This document shows, one piece after another, positions 53,201 through 56,242 of a stretch of 64,000 nt of DNA (position 1 is its first letter; each line of letters starts with the position of its first letter). Position numbers and translations under genes: made by a program. The notes under the pieces are model-generated. The model did not search any database and had not been told where the DNA came from. It saw only the letters and a program-made list of their open reading frames with translations. The stretch is from Apostichopus japonicus (taxonomy: Eukaryota; Echinodermata; Holothuroidea; Aspidochirotida; Stichopodidae), in the NCBI RefSeq assembly GCF_037975245.1, contig NC_092573.1:8143501-8207500 (forward strand), in the 5' to 3' direction.

Positions 53201-54443
53201 TTCTGTGCGCTGGAGTTAATTATCATTATTCATGAAATTTATCAACTTGTAACTGCTGTTTAAGTTTTTCTGCTCATAACATTTCCAAACCACAAATATG
53301 CCAATAATTAACATGCACTCACATCTGCAAACTGGATGATGCCGTTAGCGTCATCATTGGCAAGAATGGTGATCTGAGCGGAGGATGAAGAGTCGACTGA
53401 AACATCAGAAGAAACAGACTCCAAGATAAGTGAGTAGGATTCGTCTCCTTCTGGAATGTCGTCGTCGACCGTTATGAATAGCACCTCACTGGTAGCGGAT
53501 GAGGATCCATCTGGCATGAACCTCAACACTCGGGAAGTCCCCTCGAATTCACTCACAGCTGATGAGCCTTCAAACTAAAATTGACAAAGATCGTATGATT
53601 GTAGGAGCTACCTCTTGGACAAGAATAGATGCTGCTTGCCCTTCGTACGGTATTTGGAATATCGATTACTTGTGTGAAGTTGGTGGGAAATGAGATGAAA
53701 GTTATGAATGTAACTAGCTAAGTACTTAAAATAAACATTCCAATGTTAACAGTGCTAACACTGTCAACATTTAAATTCAGGAGTTGAAAAAAAACTGTTT
53801 TCATACCTCTAAAGTACAATAACTACTGCTCAGGGAATAAGTTAGTGTTCACATTTTGCAAAGCAGTTTTGAGACCTATGAATTTTGTTTCTCATAAACA
53901 CTGGTATGGTTAGCTAAATTGAATTGCATAAATTGAACTGTGTAACAATTGGACCATATTGCATAATATTTGTCTACACGATACAGTATTTGCATCCAAT
54001 ATGCCATCAAGAAGACAACACCACAAAGTAAAACCATAAAACAGAAAATATGAATTTAAAGTGGTCCAAATAGAAGCAACGATATGTGTACAATGAGGGG
54101 GAATGGCGAGAAATGAGCAAGCAGTTCCTTCATCATGTACAGCAAACAAAGCAGTGAAAACAAAACAGTGAAACATGCGATGGTACAATAGTAAATGCTT
54201 CAAGATATTTCATAATATCAATACACAAATTGAACATAACGTGAGTTATACCTCACTAAAACCTACCTTAACGACGATGATGACATCTTCTGAAATAGCT
54301 CCTATTCTTTCTATGCCTACAGTAGCCTGTCCTCCTTCTTCAACTCTAATATTAGTATTTGTAAACCTCACAGCTGGACTCTGTGCTTGAATGAGGTTAA
54401 CTAAGACTAAAGTAAGGAAGCCCACAAGATTTAGGAGTGTCAT
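5080..54443 (-). CDS. ADGRV1: ADGRV1-like very large adhesion GPCR, amino-terminal 4,085 codons (59 exons, 3' part outside window)
   Basis: A giant secreted-type ectodomain of an adhesion GPCR. In vertebrates ADGRV1 forms extracellular ankle links on hair cells and photoreceptors, and its Calx-beta repeats bind calcium. The joined exons give one open frame from ATG 54443 to the donor at 5079 with matching phases throughout. Seen in order: signal peptide (1-20), Calx-beta repeats with the acidic DD-x-PE-x-x-E motif, a LamG domain (about 1,307-1,480), more Calx-beta repeats, EAR repeats (about 3,201-3,550), then Calx-beta repeats to a 28th partial one. The combination of Calx-beta, one LamG and one EAR region is diagnostic of ADGRV1. 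The vertebrate protein is about 6,300 residues, so roughly a third, including GAIN and the seven helices, is missing here. The promoter faces the telomere side. Gene identity is very secure; individual exon ends are manual calls. Confidence 0.95.
5817..5996 (-). CDS. ADGRV1: ADGRV1 exon 58 (end of Calx-beta 27)
   Basis: Residues 3,978-4,037, phase 0 to 0. VDDEIEEDTERFTVHIDNPT and linker KNDSPRGLFGFSYLQ. The acidic motif has IEE in place of the usual IPE. Confidence 0.93.
6130..6484. repeat. 178-bp tandem duplication, two copies
   Basis: Two adjacent copies start AAACCCTGAAGA at 6,130 and AAACCCTGAAGA at 6,308, about 90 percent alike by eye, and end in TAGTAGCTAGAATCACAG. They lie in the intron between exons 57 and 58. 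Confidence 0.85.
6693..6875 (-). CDS. ADGRV1: ADGRV1 exon 57 (Calx-beta 27, first half)
   Basis: Residues 3,917-3,977, phase 0 to 0. VEVYEGSGTDGILRLPVTRS, then DFSPLTGNITMAAGQ. Confidence 0.93.
6960..7150. repeat. A-rich low-complexity tract (TTACAAAAA-type)
   Basis: About 190 bp of degenerate ATTACAAAAA repeats in the intron between exons 56 and 57. The open frames across it are composition artefacts. Confidence 0.8.
7479..7655 (-). CDS. ADGRV1: ADGRV1 exon 56 (end of Calx-beta 26)
   Basis: Residues 3,858-3,916, phase 0 to 0. DTAAEGPETFFVNLTSVEL and linker RQNDNANGILQFTATK. Confidence 0.93.
8089..8221 (-). CDS. ADGRV1: ADGRV1 exon 55 (Calx-beta 26)
   Basis: Residues 3,813-3,857, phase 2 to 0. 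SDRDFVARSNNFVSFGDGS and DSASVEITVLP. Confidence 0.92.
8481..8815 (-). CDS. ADGRV1: ADGRV1 exon 54 (end of Calx-beta 25, start of 26)
   Basis: Residues 3,702-3,813, phase 0 to 2. IEFPDGVRTSAIVLTV, DPVPELDETTFIQL, linker TANDSPHGVFGW, then DEPEGSQSSRVVTLFITREQ. Confidence 0.95.
9434..9791 (-). CDS. ADGRV1: ADGRV1 exon 53 (second half of Calx-beta 24, start of 25)
   Basis: Residues 3,582-3,701, phase 2 to 0. TLSFSPDDTRHVVALT, LPDDIPEDDEVLMVALSNPT, linker ASNDDAHGIIVFA, then MSVEEETSDTPVVLTVERQR. Confidence 0.95.
10026..10395 (-). CDS. ADGRV1: ADGRV1 exon 52 (last EAR repeats, Calx-beta 24 resumes)
   Basis: Residues 3,459-3,582, phase 1 to 2. EIYHWNPAQERFETHQYVPT and GITYLVFANSMDDS are EAR blades. 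The exon then returns to a Calx-beta context ending SLSEEADFVPW, the start of strand D completed in exon 53. Confidence 0.92.
10771..10904 (-). CDS. ADGRV1: ADGRV1 exon 51 (EAR repeat)
   Basis: Residues 3,414-3,459, phase 2 to 1. SMIYRWQNGVLNEYQQLDTM and MIGTNYFLVVANSRSD. Confidence 0.92.
11397..11665 (-). CDS. ADGRV1: ADGRV1 exon 50 (EAR repeats)
   Basis: Residues 3,325-3,414, phase 0 to 2. Two EAR blades: RGTDVYLMVAQQ with SQLFLWSGSVF, then IDGTQYVAIASYYN. Confidence 0.92.
12157..12303 (-). CDS. ADGRV1: ADGRV1 exon 49 (EAR repeat)
   Basis: Residues 3,276-3,324, phase 0 to 0. SCTSVMIGGSVYLAIANQ and TRIYRLEDDGTLLV follow the EAR repeat pattern. Acceptor CGGATAG, donor GTAACT. Confidence 0.87.
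12431..12492. repeat. Short minisatellite (GACACTAACTA-type)
   Basis: Five or so degenerate copies of an 11-13 bp unit, CACTAATTGACACTAACTA, next to the exon-48 tail duplications. Confidence 0.7.
12498..13013 (-). repeat. 86-bp tandem array of the exon 48 tail plus splice donor, six copies
   Basis: The word CAATCTTGTAGGTATTTACC recurs at 12,498, 12,584, 12,670, 12,756, 12,842 and 12,928, exactly 86 bp apart. On the minus strand each unit holds the end of exon 48 (SMLYRWQGVFVPVQ-like coding) and its donor CAG|GTAAATAC. The unit starting at 12,928 contains the real exon end at 12,947; the other five lie in the intron. 86 is not a multiple of three. Confidence 0.92.
12947..13170 (-). CDS. ADGRV1: ADGRV1 exon 48 (EAR/EPTP repeat 1)
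   Basis: Residues 3,201-3,275, phase 1 to 0. FTYSGDLYLVTVSDE and GSVLYRWQGVFAPVQ show the EAR pattern (hydrophobic strand, then Y-x-W). The exon tail with its donor is tandemly repeated downstream in the intron (12,498-12,927). Confidence 0.92.
13685..13809 (-). CDS. ADGRV1: ADGRV1 exon 47 (first half of Calx-beta 24)
   Basis: Residues 3,159-3,201, phase 2 to 1. VEVEEDVDLVYYAIERSGGQ and IGTVTVDVATLPSS give strands A-C of repeat 24. The EAR domain follows directly in exon 48. Confidence 0.92.
14361..14527 (-). CDS. ADGRV1: ADGRV1 exon 46 (end of Calx-beta 23)
   Basis: Residues 3,104-3,159, phase 0 to 2. AVADSIPELSEAYTVVLGEP, GGAVLGTITNVTVIV and ESDAPFGLLQIYP. Confidence 0.93.
15312..15537. 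mobile_element. Penelope-like repeat end with inverted hairpin
   Basis: Left arm 15,312-15,358 and right arm 15,428-15,477 are inverted copies (GTGTAAAAGTAAGTTGGCC against GGCCAACTTACTTTTACAC). They contain the hairpin GATCCTGCTAGGATC followed by GAAAC. The segment from 15,422 to 15,537 recurs at 21,788-21,903. The motif resembles the hammerhead-bearing repeats of Penelope-like elements. Confidence 0.55.
15584..15825 (-). CDS. ADGRV1: ADGRV1 exon 45 (end of Calx-beta 22, start of 23)
   Basis: Residues 3,023-3,103, phase 1 to 0. Linker QPNDNAFGIISFSG, then TISEPDDTPG, REEGTFGQVEVPFSVQGG and SSGFVTFEPNEAST. Confidence 0.94.
16086..16168. repeat. 23-bp minisatellite (TTGATCCCTCCTCCAATCA)
   Basis: Three to four copies of a 23-bp unit in the intron between exons 44 and 45. 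Confidence 0.75.
16420..16561 (-). CDS. ADGRV1: ADGRV1 exon 44 (Calx-beta 22)
   Basis: Residues 2,976-3,023, phase 0 to 1. ILRFADGEFIKDVTVEI, LEDDLPEDGESFELIL and NNPTGGLELGEP. Confidence 0.93.
17212..17350 (-). CDS. ADGRV1: ADGRV1 exon 43 (Calx-beta 22)
   Basis: Residues 2,929-2,975, phase 2 to 0. ISVSESSQNLTVSVRRDRGT, then YGEVTAFLYSQ and GTDYTFTDQ. Confidence 0.92.
17967..18051 (-). CDS. ADGRV1: ADGRV1 exon 42 (end of Calx-beta 21)
   Basis: Residues 2,901-2,929, phase 1 to 2. VTITANDGTQGIVGF linker. The smallest exon (85 nt); phase agrees on both sides. Confidence 0.88.
18973..19066 (-). CDS. ADGRV1: ADGRV1 exon 41 (Calx-beta 21)
   Basis: Residues 2,870-2,901, phase 0 to 1. DDLPELDEVFQVNLTSVELL plus a short loop. 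Short exon recognised from the acidic motif and splice sites. Confidence 0.9.
19906..20063 (-). CDS. ADGRV1: ADGRV1 exon 40 (Calx-beta 21)
   Basis: Residues 2,817-2,869, phase 1 to 0. GTVQVGYSIHEINPLIELID and DFIAQTGTVEFEDGQNTA. Confidence 0.92.
20676..20855 (-). CDS. ADGRV1: ADGRV1 exon 39 (end of Calx-beta 20, start of 21)
   Basis: Residues 2,757-2,817, phase 1 to 1. Linker QASDEPHGVFSFAQ, then LDVEEGNKTVQLFVERKFGS. Confidence 0.92.
21352..21451 (-). CDS. ADGRV1: ADGRV1 exon 38 (Calx-beta 20)
   Basis: Residues 2,724-2,757, phase 0 to 1. GDLFGSILLTVLADETPESN then EEFVLTLDNIFTE. Confidence 0.9.
21788..21903 (+). mobile_element. Penelope-like repeat end, second copy
   Basis: Nearly identical to 15,422-15,537, including GATCCTGCTAGGATCGAAAC and the end TTTTATTTTATTTTGA. 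The pyrimidine-rich DNA just upstream (about 21,520-21,780) may belong to the same element. It lies in the intron between exons 37 and 38. Confidence 0.55.
22133..22470. repeat. Diverged 123-130 bp tandem repeats, three copies
   Basis: TTCATAAAGTGTGCTG-like words recur at about 22,161, 22,291 and 22,414, with AAATTTATTCTTC before and a G-rich GGGAGGGG block after. Confidence 0.7.
22535..22674 (-). CDS. ADGRV1: ADGRV1 exon 37 (Calx-beta 20)
   Basis: Residues 2,677-2,723, phase 1 to 0. GQAFNVTVERTLPAKGTVYV and LDTNGSLLFQE. Confidence 0.92.
23369..23554 (-). CDS. ADGRV1: ADGRV1 exon 36 (end of Calx-beta 19, start of 20)
   Basis: Residues 2,615-2,677, phase 1 to 1. IKDDDVPEDDEMLVIEIYNP, linker LANDNVAGVLGF, then HIVSE. 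Confidence 0.93.
23930..24092. mobile_element. Possible small inverted-repeat element (MITE-like)
   Basis: An imperfect inverted repeat: CCAACAACTGCAC near 23,942 and GTGCAGTTGTTGG near 24,068, with CCTGTCT/AGACAGG outside. No target duplication could be defined. Confidence 0.4.
24133..24252 (-). CDS. ADGRV1: ADGRV1 exon 35 (Calx-beta 19)
   Basis: Residues 2,575-2,615, phase 1 to 1. GTIGDVSVSWRVSQSTATPA and EDYTASGGTVNFGPGETRQ, a textbook C-D-E strand run. Confidence 0.93.
24659..24884 (-). CDS. ADGRV1: ADGRV1 exon 34 (end of Calx-beta 18, start of 19)
   Basis: Residues 2,500-2,575, phase 0 to 1. MNLLSVRVVDSNPLP, linker IESNDDANGIWSVYS, then VQEREGLSVSEELVIERR. Confidence 0.93.
25113..25265 (-). 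CDS. ADGRV1: ADGRV1 exon 33 (Calx-beta 18 resumes)
   Basis: Residues 2,449-2,499, phase 0 to 0. LLYETQALSGIDYTPVISGT, then LRIPAGQNAS and LDDLLPERDEVFM. Confidence 0.92.
25292..26024. repeat. 370-bp tandem duplication, two copies
   Basis: Copies 25,292-25,661 and 25,664-26,024 both run from ATATTTTAAGGAGCTGATTG to AACAAATAACTAAGCAA, with few differences (a CAA-run length change and small deletions). The pair ends 38 bp from the exon 32 donor. Confidence 0.9.
26063..26396 (-). CDS. ADGRV1: ADGRV1 exon 32 (Calx-beta 18 interrupted by a cysteine-rich PAN-like segment)
   Basis: Residues 2,337-2,448, phase 2 to 0. After GGLFGELEVTFNTQ (strands B-C) comes an insertion of roughly 95 residues with a C-x3-C-x5-C pattern (TACAERCLEERACGAFEF) and a fourth cysteine in FFCLWS. 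This resembles a PAN/apple module. Strand D resumes in exon 33. The donor GAG|GTTAGC gives phase 0. Confidence 0.87.
26693..26783. repeat. Short direct duplication next to exon 31
   Basis: AACTTCTTAATAGCTAATA occurs twice about 60 bp apart, preceded by CAGATAAGT in both copies. It lies about 30 bp downstream of the exon 31 donor. Confidence 0.7.
26813..26994 (-). CDS. ADGRV1: ADGRV1 exon 31 (end of Calx-beta 17, start of 18)
   Basis: Residues 2,277-2,337, phase 0 to 2. NIVVSLVSASGGAVVGDQST, linker EANDDPHGVVEF, then VVENEGFNSQTNIPVIR. Confidence 0.93.
27460..27578 (-). CDS. ADGRV1: ADGRV1 exon 30 (Calx-beta 17)
   Basis: Residues 2,237-2,276, phase 1 to 0. FPTGGTLHFLSGDVTDTF and LPDDVPEERE. 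Confidence 0.92.
28418..28546 (-). CDS. ADGRV1: ADGRV1 exon 29 (Calx-beta 17, first half)
   Basis: Residues 2,194-2,237, phase 1 to 1. TVTEPSDGQERQLTINLVRN and LGVVAVQWEARLN. Confidence 0.92.
28771..29029 (-). CDS. ADGRV1: ADGRV1 exon 28 (Calx-beta 16)
   Basis: Residues 2,108-2,194, phase 0 to 1. VTVKFQTIPGSALANVDYSV, INDRIPERNETFLVRLLD, and linker IESSDDPNGNFG. Confidence 0.93.
29576..31306. mobile_element. Inner foldback-type insertion with about 73-bp inverted arms
   Basis: Arms 29,586-29,658 and 31,218-31,290 are near-perfect inverted copies (GTGTAGGCGGTTTTACAC near the outer edge). Just outside, TATATCATAATTATCT is present directly at 29,560-29,575 and 31,307-31,322, which looks like a 16-bp duplicated target. 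It contains a further terminus-like string CAGGGGCGTAGCGAGC at about 30,070 and an internal 138-bp triplication. Confidence 0.6.
30764..31181. repeat. 138-bp tandem triplication inside the nested element
   Basis: CAAATTTGACTTAAAATATG starts at about 30,764, 30,903 and 31,041. Each unit ends in CCAGATCCGTCGGCAAAT and contains a GGGGAGGGGGACACCCCCTC palindromic core. Confidence 0.9.
32188..32354 (-). CDS. ADGRV1: ADGRV1 exon 27 (end of Calx-beta 15, start of 16)
   Basis: Residues 2,052-2,107, phase 1 to 0. Linker LANDNANGVLQLS, then VVVSEDYVGPVINVTRTAGA. The donor ACG|GTTTGT is non-ideal but gives the right phase for exon 28. The following 3.2-kb intron carries the nested inverted-repeat element. 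Confidence 0.88.
33032..33204 (-). CDS. ADGRV1: ADGRV1 exon 26 (Calx-beta 15)
   Basis: Residues 1,994-2,052, phase 2 to 1. EEDVDFIPVRGSLTFNPGQ and LNDDLPESEESVFVVINSV. Confidence 0.93.
33362..33450. mobile_element. Diverged Penelope-like hairpin segment, third copy
   Basis: GATCCTGCTGGGATTGAAAC preceded by CCTTTGGTAGA resembles the hairpin-plus-GAAAC core at 15,422 and 21,788 with substitutions. A second GATCCTGCCGGGATC lies 60 bp upstream. Confidence 0.4.
33752..33846 (-). CDS. ADGRV1: ADGRV1 exon 25 (Calx-beta 15)
   Basis: Residues 1,963-1,994, phase 0 to 2. FRAKGSKGTVQVTYATLSHV, strand B-C of repeat 15. Found by phase and splice sites (GAAACAG acceptor, GTGAGC donor). Confidence 0.87.
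34403..34585 (-). CDS. ADGRV1: ADGRV1 exon 24 (end of Calx-beta 14, start of 15)
   Basis: Residues 1,902-1,962, phase 0 to 0. VPELDETFSVVINSS, linker LANDDPYGVFVFS, and TPERNESVTLQ. Confidence 0.93.
34861..35034 (-). CDS. ADGRV1: ADGRV1 exon 23 (Calx-beta 14)
   Basis: Residues 1,844-1,901, phase 0 to 0. IVRSGGALGEVTLYWMIMTD, then NPSGNVTFAISQMSTFIE and ITVNDE. Confidence 0.92.
35932..36059 (-). CDS. ADGRV1: ADGRV1 exon 22 (end of Calx-beta 13, start of 14)
   Basis: Residues 1,801-1,843, phase 1 to 0. IDSSDDAYGIFEFSE linker, then SVNEGDAFQLQ. Confidence 0.92.
36500..36629 (-). CDS. ADGRV1: ADGRV1 exon 21 (Calx-beta 13)
   Basis: Residues 1,758-1,801, phase 0 to 1. SGGGTVDFADRQRFAYIDIT and LDNDIPELAKNFQVELSNPT, a typical D-E-F strand segment. 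Confidence 0.93.
36780..37181 (-). CDS. ADGRV1: ADGRV1 exon 20 (end of Calx-beta 12, first half of 13)
   Basis: Residues 1,624-1,757, phase 0 to 0. LNDALPELSEQFDVILLD, linker IAQSDNPHGLFQF, a proline-rich stretch, then VPEDVGVARLLVVRAQGL and SLEWRTIDGTAVSAGKNPID. Confidence 0.94.
37514..37743 (-). CDS. ADGRV1: ADGRV1 exon 19 (Calx-beta 12, first half)
   Basis: Residues 1,547-1,623, phase 1 to 0: linker KSDNANGLFAF, then a repeat start with two extra cysteines (DGTCSP, FSCLIQRS), WEIRNQAGEVAFNDFENATG and VIFQENVREK. Confidence 0.92.
37865..38085. repeat. 19-20 bp minisatellite (GTACCCACACTTGTAGTTTT)
   Basis: About ten degenerate copies occupy the intron between exons 18 and 19 and end 15 bp from the exon 18 donor. 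The open frame across it is a repeat artefact. Confidence 0.9.
38100..38311 (-). CDS. ADGRV1: ADGRV1 exon 18 (second half of Calx-beta 11)
   Basis: Residues 1,476-1,547, phase 2 to 1. Directly after LamG the Calx-beta repeat resumes at its D strand: DFTSISGIVTFDPGQ, then SDDEDPEGNELYQVLLVTSA. This shows LamG sits inside repeat 11. Confidence 0.93.
38530..38655 (-). CDS. ADGRV1: ADGRV1 exon 17 (end of LamG)
   Basis: Residues 1,434-1,476, phase 2 to 2. FIYVGGSGQNRELFQGFLQD and VRFYDRKL form the last LamG strands (G-x-x-x-D-x-R-x-Y pattern). Confidence 0.93.
39059..39192 (-). CDS. ADGRV1: ADGRV1 exon 16 (LamG domain)
   Basis: Residues 1,390-1,434, phase 0 to 2. DDGEWHLLAVSVDNERITFF with VDGE is the W-H-x-x-A-V signature of LamG domains. 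Confidence 0.93.
39841..40064 (-). CDS. ADGRV1: ADGRV1 exon 15 (LamG domain)
   Basis: Residues 1,315-1,389, phase 1 to 0. FSISGWVKPTSACNGFIASK is the classic LamG/pentraxin core, followed by FYGLKLDITTTETAYVEFRY. Confidence 0.93.
40667..40829 (-). CDS. ADGRV1: ADGRV1 exon 14 (linker and start of LamG)
   Basis: Residues 1,261-1,315, phase 0 to 1. It starts VIWDILSDSVATGW, the C strand of repeat 11, passes a linker, and ends AYSFIGAS, the first strand of the LamG/pentraxin fold. The acceptor GTGTAAG is preceded by a pyrimidine tract and is the only one giving phase 0. Confidence 0.82.
41098..41832. repeat. 95-bp minisatellite, about eight copies
   Basis: CACTCCCTTTGGTTCTG recurs at 41,163, 41,258, 41,353, 41,448, 41,543, 41,638 and 41,733, exactly 95 bp apart, with diverged edge copies. 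Internal copies are almost identical. It lies in the intron between exons 13 and 14. Confidence 0.93.
42095..42303 (-). CDS. ADGRV1: ADGRV1 exon 13 (end of Calx-beta 10, first half of 11)
   Basis: Residues 1,191-1,260, phase 1 to 0: linker IGANDDPYGVLDF and then EQEVAEDYNL with VTIERLQGLEGNIS. Repeat 11 is interrupted after this by the LamG domain and resumes in exon 18. Confidence 0.93.
42629..42813 (-). repeat. 61-bp tandem triplication of the exon 12 tail plus splice donor
   Basis: The word CTACCTGTTATAT appears near 42,631, 42,692 and 42,752. Each unit carries coding for PEFEETYLLSVLNIT-like sequence and the donor CAG|GTAGGT. Only the copy ending at 42,754 is continuous with the exon body. 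61 is not a multiple of three. Confidence 0.92.
42754..42983 (-). CDS. ADGRV1: ADGRV1 exon 12 (Calx-beta 10)
   Basis: Residues 1,114-1,191, phase 2 to 1: VQREGGTFGSIRVYW to NIPEFEETYLLSVLNIT. Its last bases and donor are repeated twice more just downstream in the intron (42,629-42,750), giving three consecutive copies of the donor. I chose the first donor met in transcription because it preserves phase with exon 13. Confidence 0.9.
43603..43732 (-). CDS. ADGRV1: ADGRV1 exon 11 (end of Calx-beta 9, start of 10)
   Basis: Residues 1,071-1,114, phase 1 to 2. Sequence GDVVLIGNPRTTVEI, linker CPNDVPGGFLSF, then NTAEGETLEI. Clean splice sites (TATCAG acceptor, GTGAGTAC donor). Confidence 0.9.
44718..44972 (-). 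CDS. ADGRV1: ADGRV1 exon 10 (Calx-beta 9)
   Basis: Residues 986-1,071, phase 1 to 1. It holds most of repeat 9, with VKYRTLQGTALEAVDYIQT, TEGTIAFDADV and LADTIPEAGEAFQIEL. The amino-terminal strand is degenerate (EPAFCATEPSIFTLYVV). Confidence 0.92.
45794..45917 (-). CDS. ADGRV1: ADGRV1 exon 9 (Calx-beta 8, second half)
   Basis: Residues 945-986, phase 0 to 1: IPEQRETFSVVLFNATGG followed by TLVINSNDDALFIQ. The exon is short but fits phase and domain on both sides. Confidence 0.9.
46665..47413 (-). CDS. ADGRV1: ADGRV1 exon 8 (end of Calx-beta 6, all of 7, start of 8)
   Basis: Residues 695-944, phase 1 to 0, 749 nt. Motifs LPDSIAETEESF and NSDGIPELNMTY close repeats 6 and 7; linkers ESDEPGGFFEFS and ENDDPYGVFNF follow. 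Ends FTIQSVNDQ in front of IPEQRETF of exon 9. Confidence 0.95.
47533..47598 (-). pseudogene. Orphan Calx-beta half-exon in intron 7
   Basis: The minus strand reads KLTFDPNEQSKAQVLNVNVK after an AACAG acceptor, a clear D-E strand of a Calx-beta repeat. It is out of phase with exons 7 and 8, which join correctly without it, and the only nearby donor (AAC|GTCAAG) is poor. It is probably a relic of a duplicated or lost exon, or less likely an alternative exon. Confidence 0.55.
48478..48607 (-). CDS. ADGRV1: ADGRV1 exon 7 (Calx-beta 6)
   Basis: Residues 652-695, phase 0 to 1: LLLNVTREGTSGPAVVYWRV then FLEGTIEMAT. It joins exon 8 across a G|GT glycine codon. The orphan segment at 47,533-47,598 between the two exons does not fit this phase. 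Confidence 0.9.
48996..49297 (-). CDS. ADGRV1: ADGRV1 exon 6 (divergent Calx-beta 5, start of 6)
   Basis: Residues 551-651, phase 1 to 0. It carries the second half of repeat 5, which lacks the usual DD-x-PE acidic motif (LELTLDTDAFLQIGASFVIT is in its place), then starts repeat 6 with QVLEVDEPEGSEDTE. Confidence 0.9.
49977..50982 (-). CDS. ADGRV1: ADGRV1 exon 5 (end of Calx-beta 2, all of 3 and 4, start of 5)
   Basis: Residues 216-551, phase 0 to 1; at 1,006 nt the largest exon. Acidic motifs LPEADETF, FEDDIPELDE and VDDFLPEAAEAF mark the ends of three repeats, with linkers TENDSPVQFS, LANDDQHGVL and DSDDAYGVVQF. Most other repeats are split over two to four exons, so this exon has either lost introns or kept an ancestral fused state. 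Confidence 0.95.
51616..51731. repeat. 38-bp tandem repeat, three copies
   Basis: TTTGAAAAAATGGTTCATAT starts at 51,616, 51,654 and 51,692, close upstream of the exon 4 donor on the genomic map. Confidence 0.85.
51794..51907 (-). CDS. ADGRV1: ADGRV1 exon 4 (Calx-beta 2, middle)
   Basis: Residues 178-215, phase 0 to 0: DITPSQGVLVFNE, the D-strand region, ending INPDD just before the acidic motif of exon 5. Supported by Calx-beta continuity and splice sites (CAACAG acceptor, GTAAGG donor). Confidence 0.88.
52501..52602 (-). CDS. ADGRV1: ADGRV1 exon 3 (Calx-beta 2, first half)
   Basis: Residues 144-177, phase 0 to 0. It encodes the early strands of repeat 2, VSPLTVSEGR through RERGTFGDVTVTYE. 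Donor GTAAAAG is weaker than average but is the only in-frame choice. Confidence 0.9.
53323..53574 (-). CDS. ADGRV1: ADGRV1 exon 2 (Calx-beta 1)
   Basis: Residues 60-143, phase 0 to 0. It completes Calx-beta 1 with VDDDIPEGDESYSL and ends in ILANDDANGIIQF, the usual linker into the next repeat. Acceptor TTTTAG, donor GTGAGTG. Confidence 0.92.
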
Positions 54444-54447
54444 CTCC
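54267..54447 (-). CDS. ADGRV1: ADGRV1 exon 1 (first coding exon, signal peptide)
   Basis: Residues 1-59. The acceptor AG at 54448-54449 leaves four untranslated bases before ATG at 54443-54441. A hydrophobic leader (MTLLNLVGFLTLVLVNLIQA) precedes QSPAV, a good signal-peptide cleavage context. The rest begins Calx-beta 1 (FTNTNIRVEEGG). The donor follows AAG in phase 0. An in-frame TTG at 54491 lies upstream of the acceptor, so I do not use it. The acceptor means at least one upstream non-coding exon exists. Confidence 0.9.
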
Positions 54448-56242
54448 CTGTTAAAAAGTGAAGAAAAAAAAAAAAGATGAAAAAGAAACAATTCAATGTT
54501 TATACTTTAGTTGCATAGAATCATTCTCCTAAATCAGAAGAACGGATTAGTACATGTAGGATATAAAATGATCCCAGAGTAAATGGCAATTTAGCTGAGA
54601 GGATGCTGTTTTTTATACAAAGCGATATCAACAATACTCTTCTAAGTTATGATCTAATTCCGAAGGTATTTGCAACCAACAATTTCACAAAGAAACATCC
54701 CCTGAATCAAAAGGCAATTTTTAAGCATTTTACCTCCCTGAAAATTAATGATTAATATGCAATTTTTTGAAACACTGTACTGTAGGCCCCTAGTTGCAAA
54801 ACATAGACCAAAGACTGCAAACTGATGATACAAAAAAATCCTTCCACACACATGGGAAGCATACCTTTCTAGCTATTTTAGATATCTGCAGGATTTTTTT
54901 TTTCTTTTTTTTTTGGGGGGGGCTATATCTCTAGCTACCAGGTCTCACTGTTTGGTTATCTGAACAGCACATTGGGTTGTCCGGAAAAAAATGAAGCAAA
55001 ATAACAAAGAATGATCAATATGTACACTGTAGGAGAGATGTGTAGTTTGAATGATGAATAAAACACCAGCTTTGGGCCAGTAAAATTCCCCTGGGGTGGA
55101 TCAACGGCCTACAGTACCACTGTTTTTGTATTATTTGCTATCTCCAAAGTGATGGAAGGTGATGCCAATTTGGGATATTTAGTTACAATGTAACCTGTAT
55201 ATGATGTAAATAACTAGTCTTCCCCAGACCACCACCACCAACAACGATTTTGGTCGTACAAACAGAAATTCGGTGGACTAGGACAGTATGACGACCTGAC
55301 AACTGTTACAAATTTGCCCTGATCAATTTCTATTGACACTTCTGCATTTCAAAATGCTCTTTCTCAATTAGAAATTAATAGCATTTACTCTCAAGTTTGT
55401 AAAGCATTCGTGCTATGCATATTATAGTGTACAAATTGCAATTTTGTGTACTGTATGCATAACACTACTCAACGGTAATGTACCTACCAACAGTCGATTG
55501 TTCAGATATGTTATTATGAACACAAGCAGCTGGATTAGAATTCAAGACATCAATCTGAAATGCCAATAGAAAACTTGTGCATTTGAAATAGATACAGTTT
55601 CAGGTGTAATTTAAATATATGAAAATTGTTTTAATTAAATACCTGCCATACGTTATTTTGTGGACACTTGAGATTCACTTCTTGGCAAAACCAGTAGATA
55701 AACTCAAGATTTCTATTAAGTAGAACTGTTACCTGCAAATGTCCCACCCTACAGTACCTGTATATATTCTAATTTCCTTTAATACTATTTCTCATCCAGA
55801 CTCTGGAGAAAGTAAGTACACTTTCCAATAACCAATGCTGTAGACTCTTAATTTTATTGCTGTGCTTGTATTACTATATTTGTGACCATTTTGAACCGTT
55901 ACTTTCCCCTTGTAATACTTACCCTAACCCACAACAACACACTTGTTACGTTGAAGTTTGTGTCAATAGCAGGCCACGACCAAGGGTTGAAATAAGCGTG
56001 CGCCCAGGCGCTATTCGCGCCCGCAAGCACTAAAATAGCGCCCCTGGACATGAAAATACAATACGCACGGGCGCTACTTTGTTGGCAAATAAGCGCCCGC
56101 ATACTCCTGTAAATATCAGCCTTATCATGCGCTGCACAGAAGCCTGAAACTACATTGCATGCTAGTGCTATATAGTAACTGCTAGCGATTTGATAAATCA
56201 CTGATCGATCGAGTGGATATGCACAATAGCACTGGTGCACAT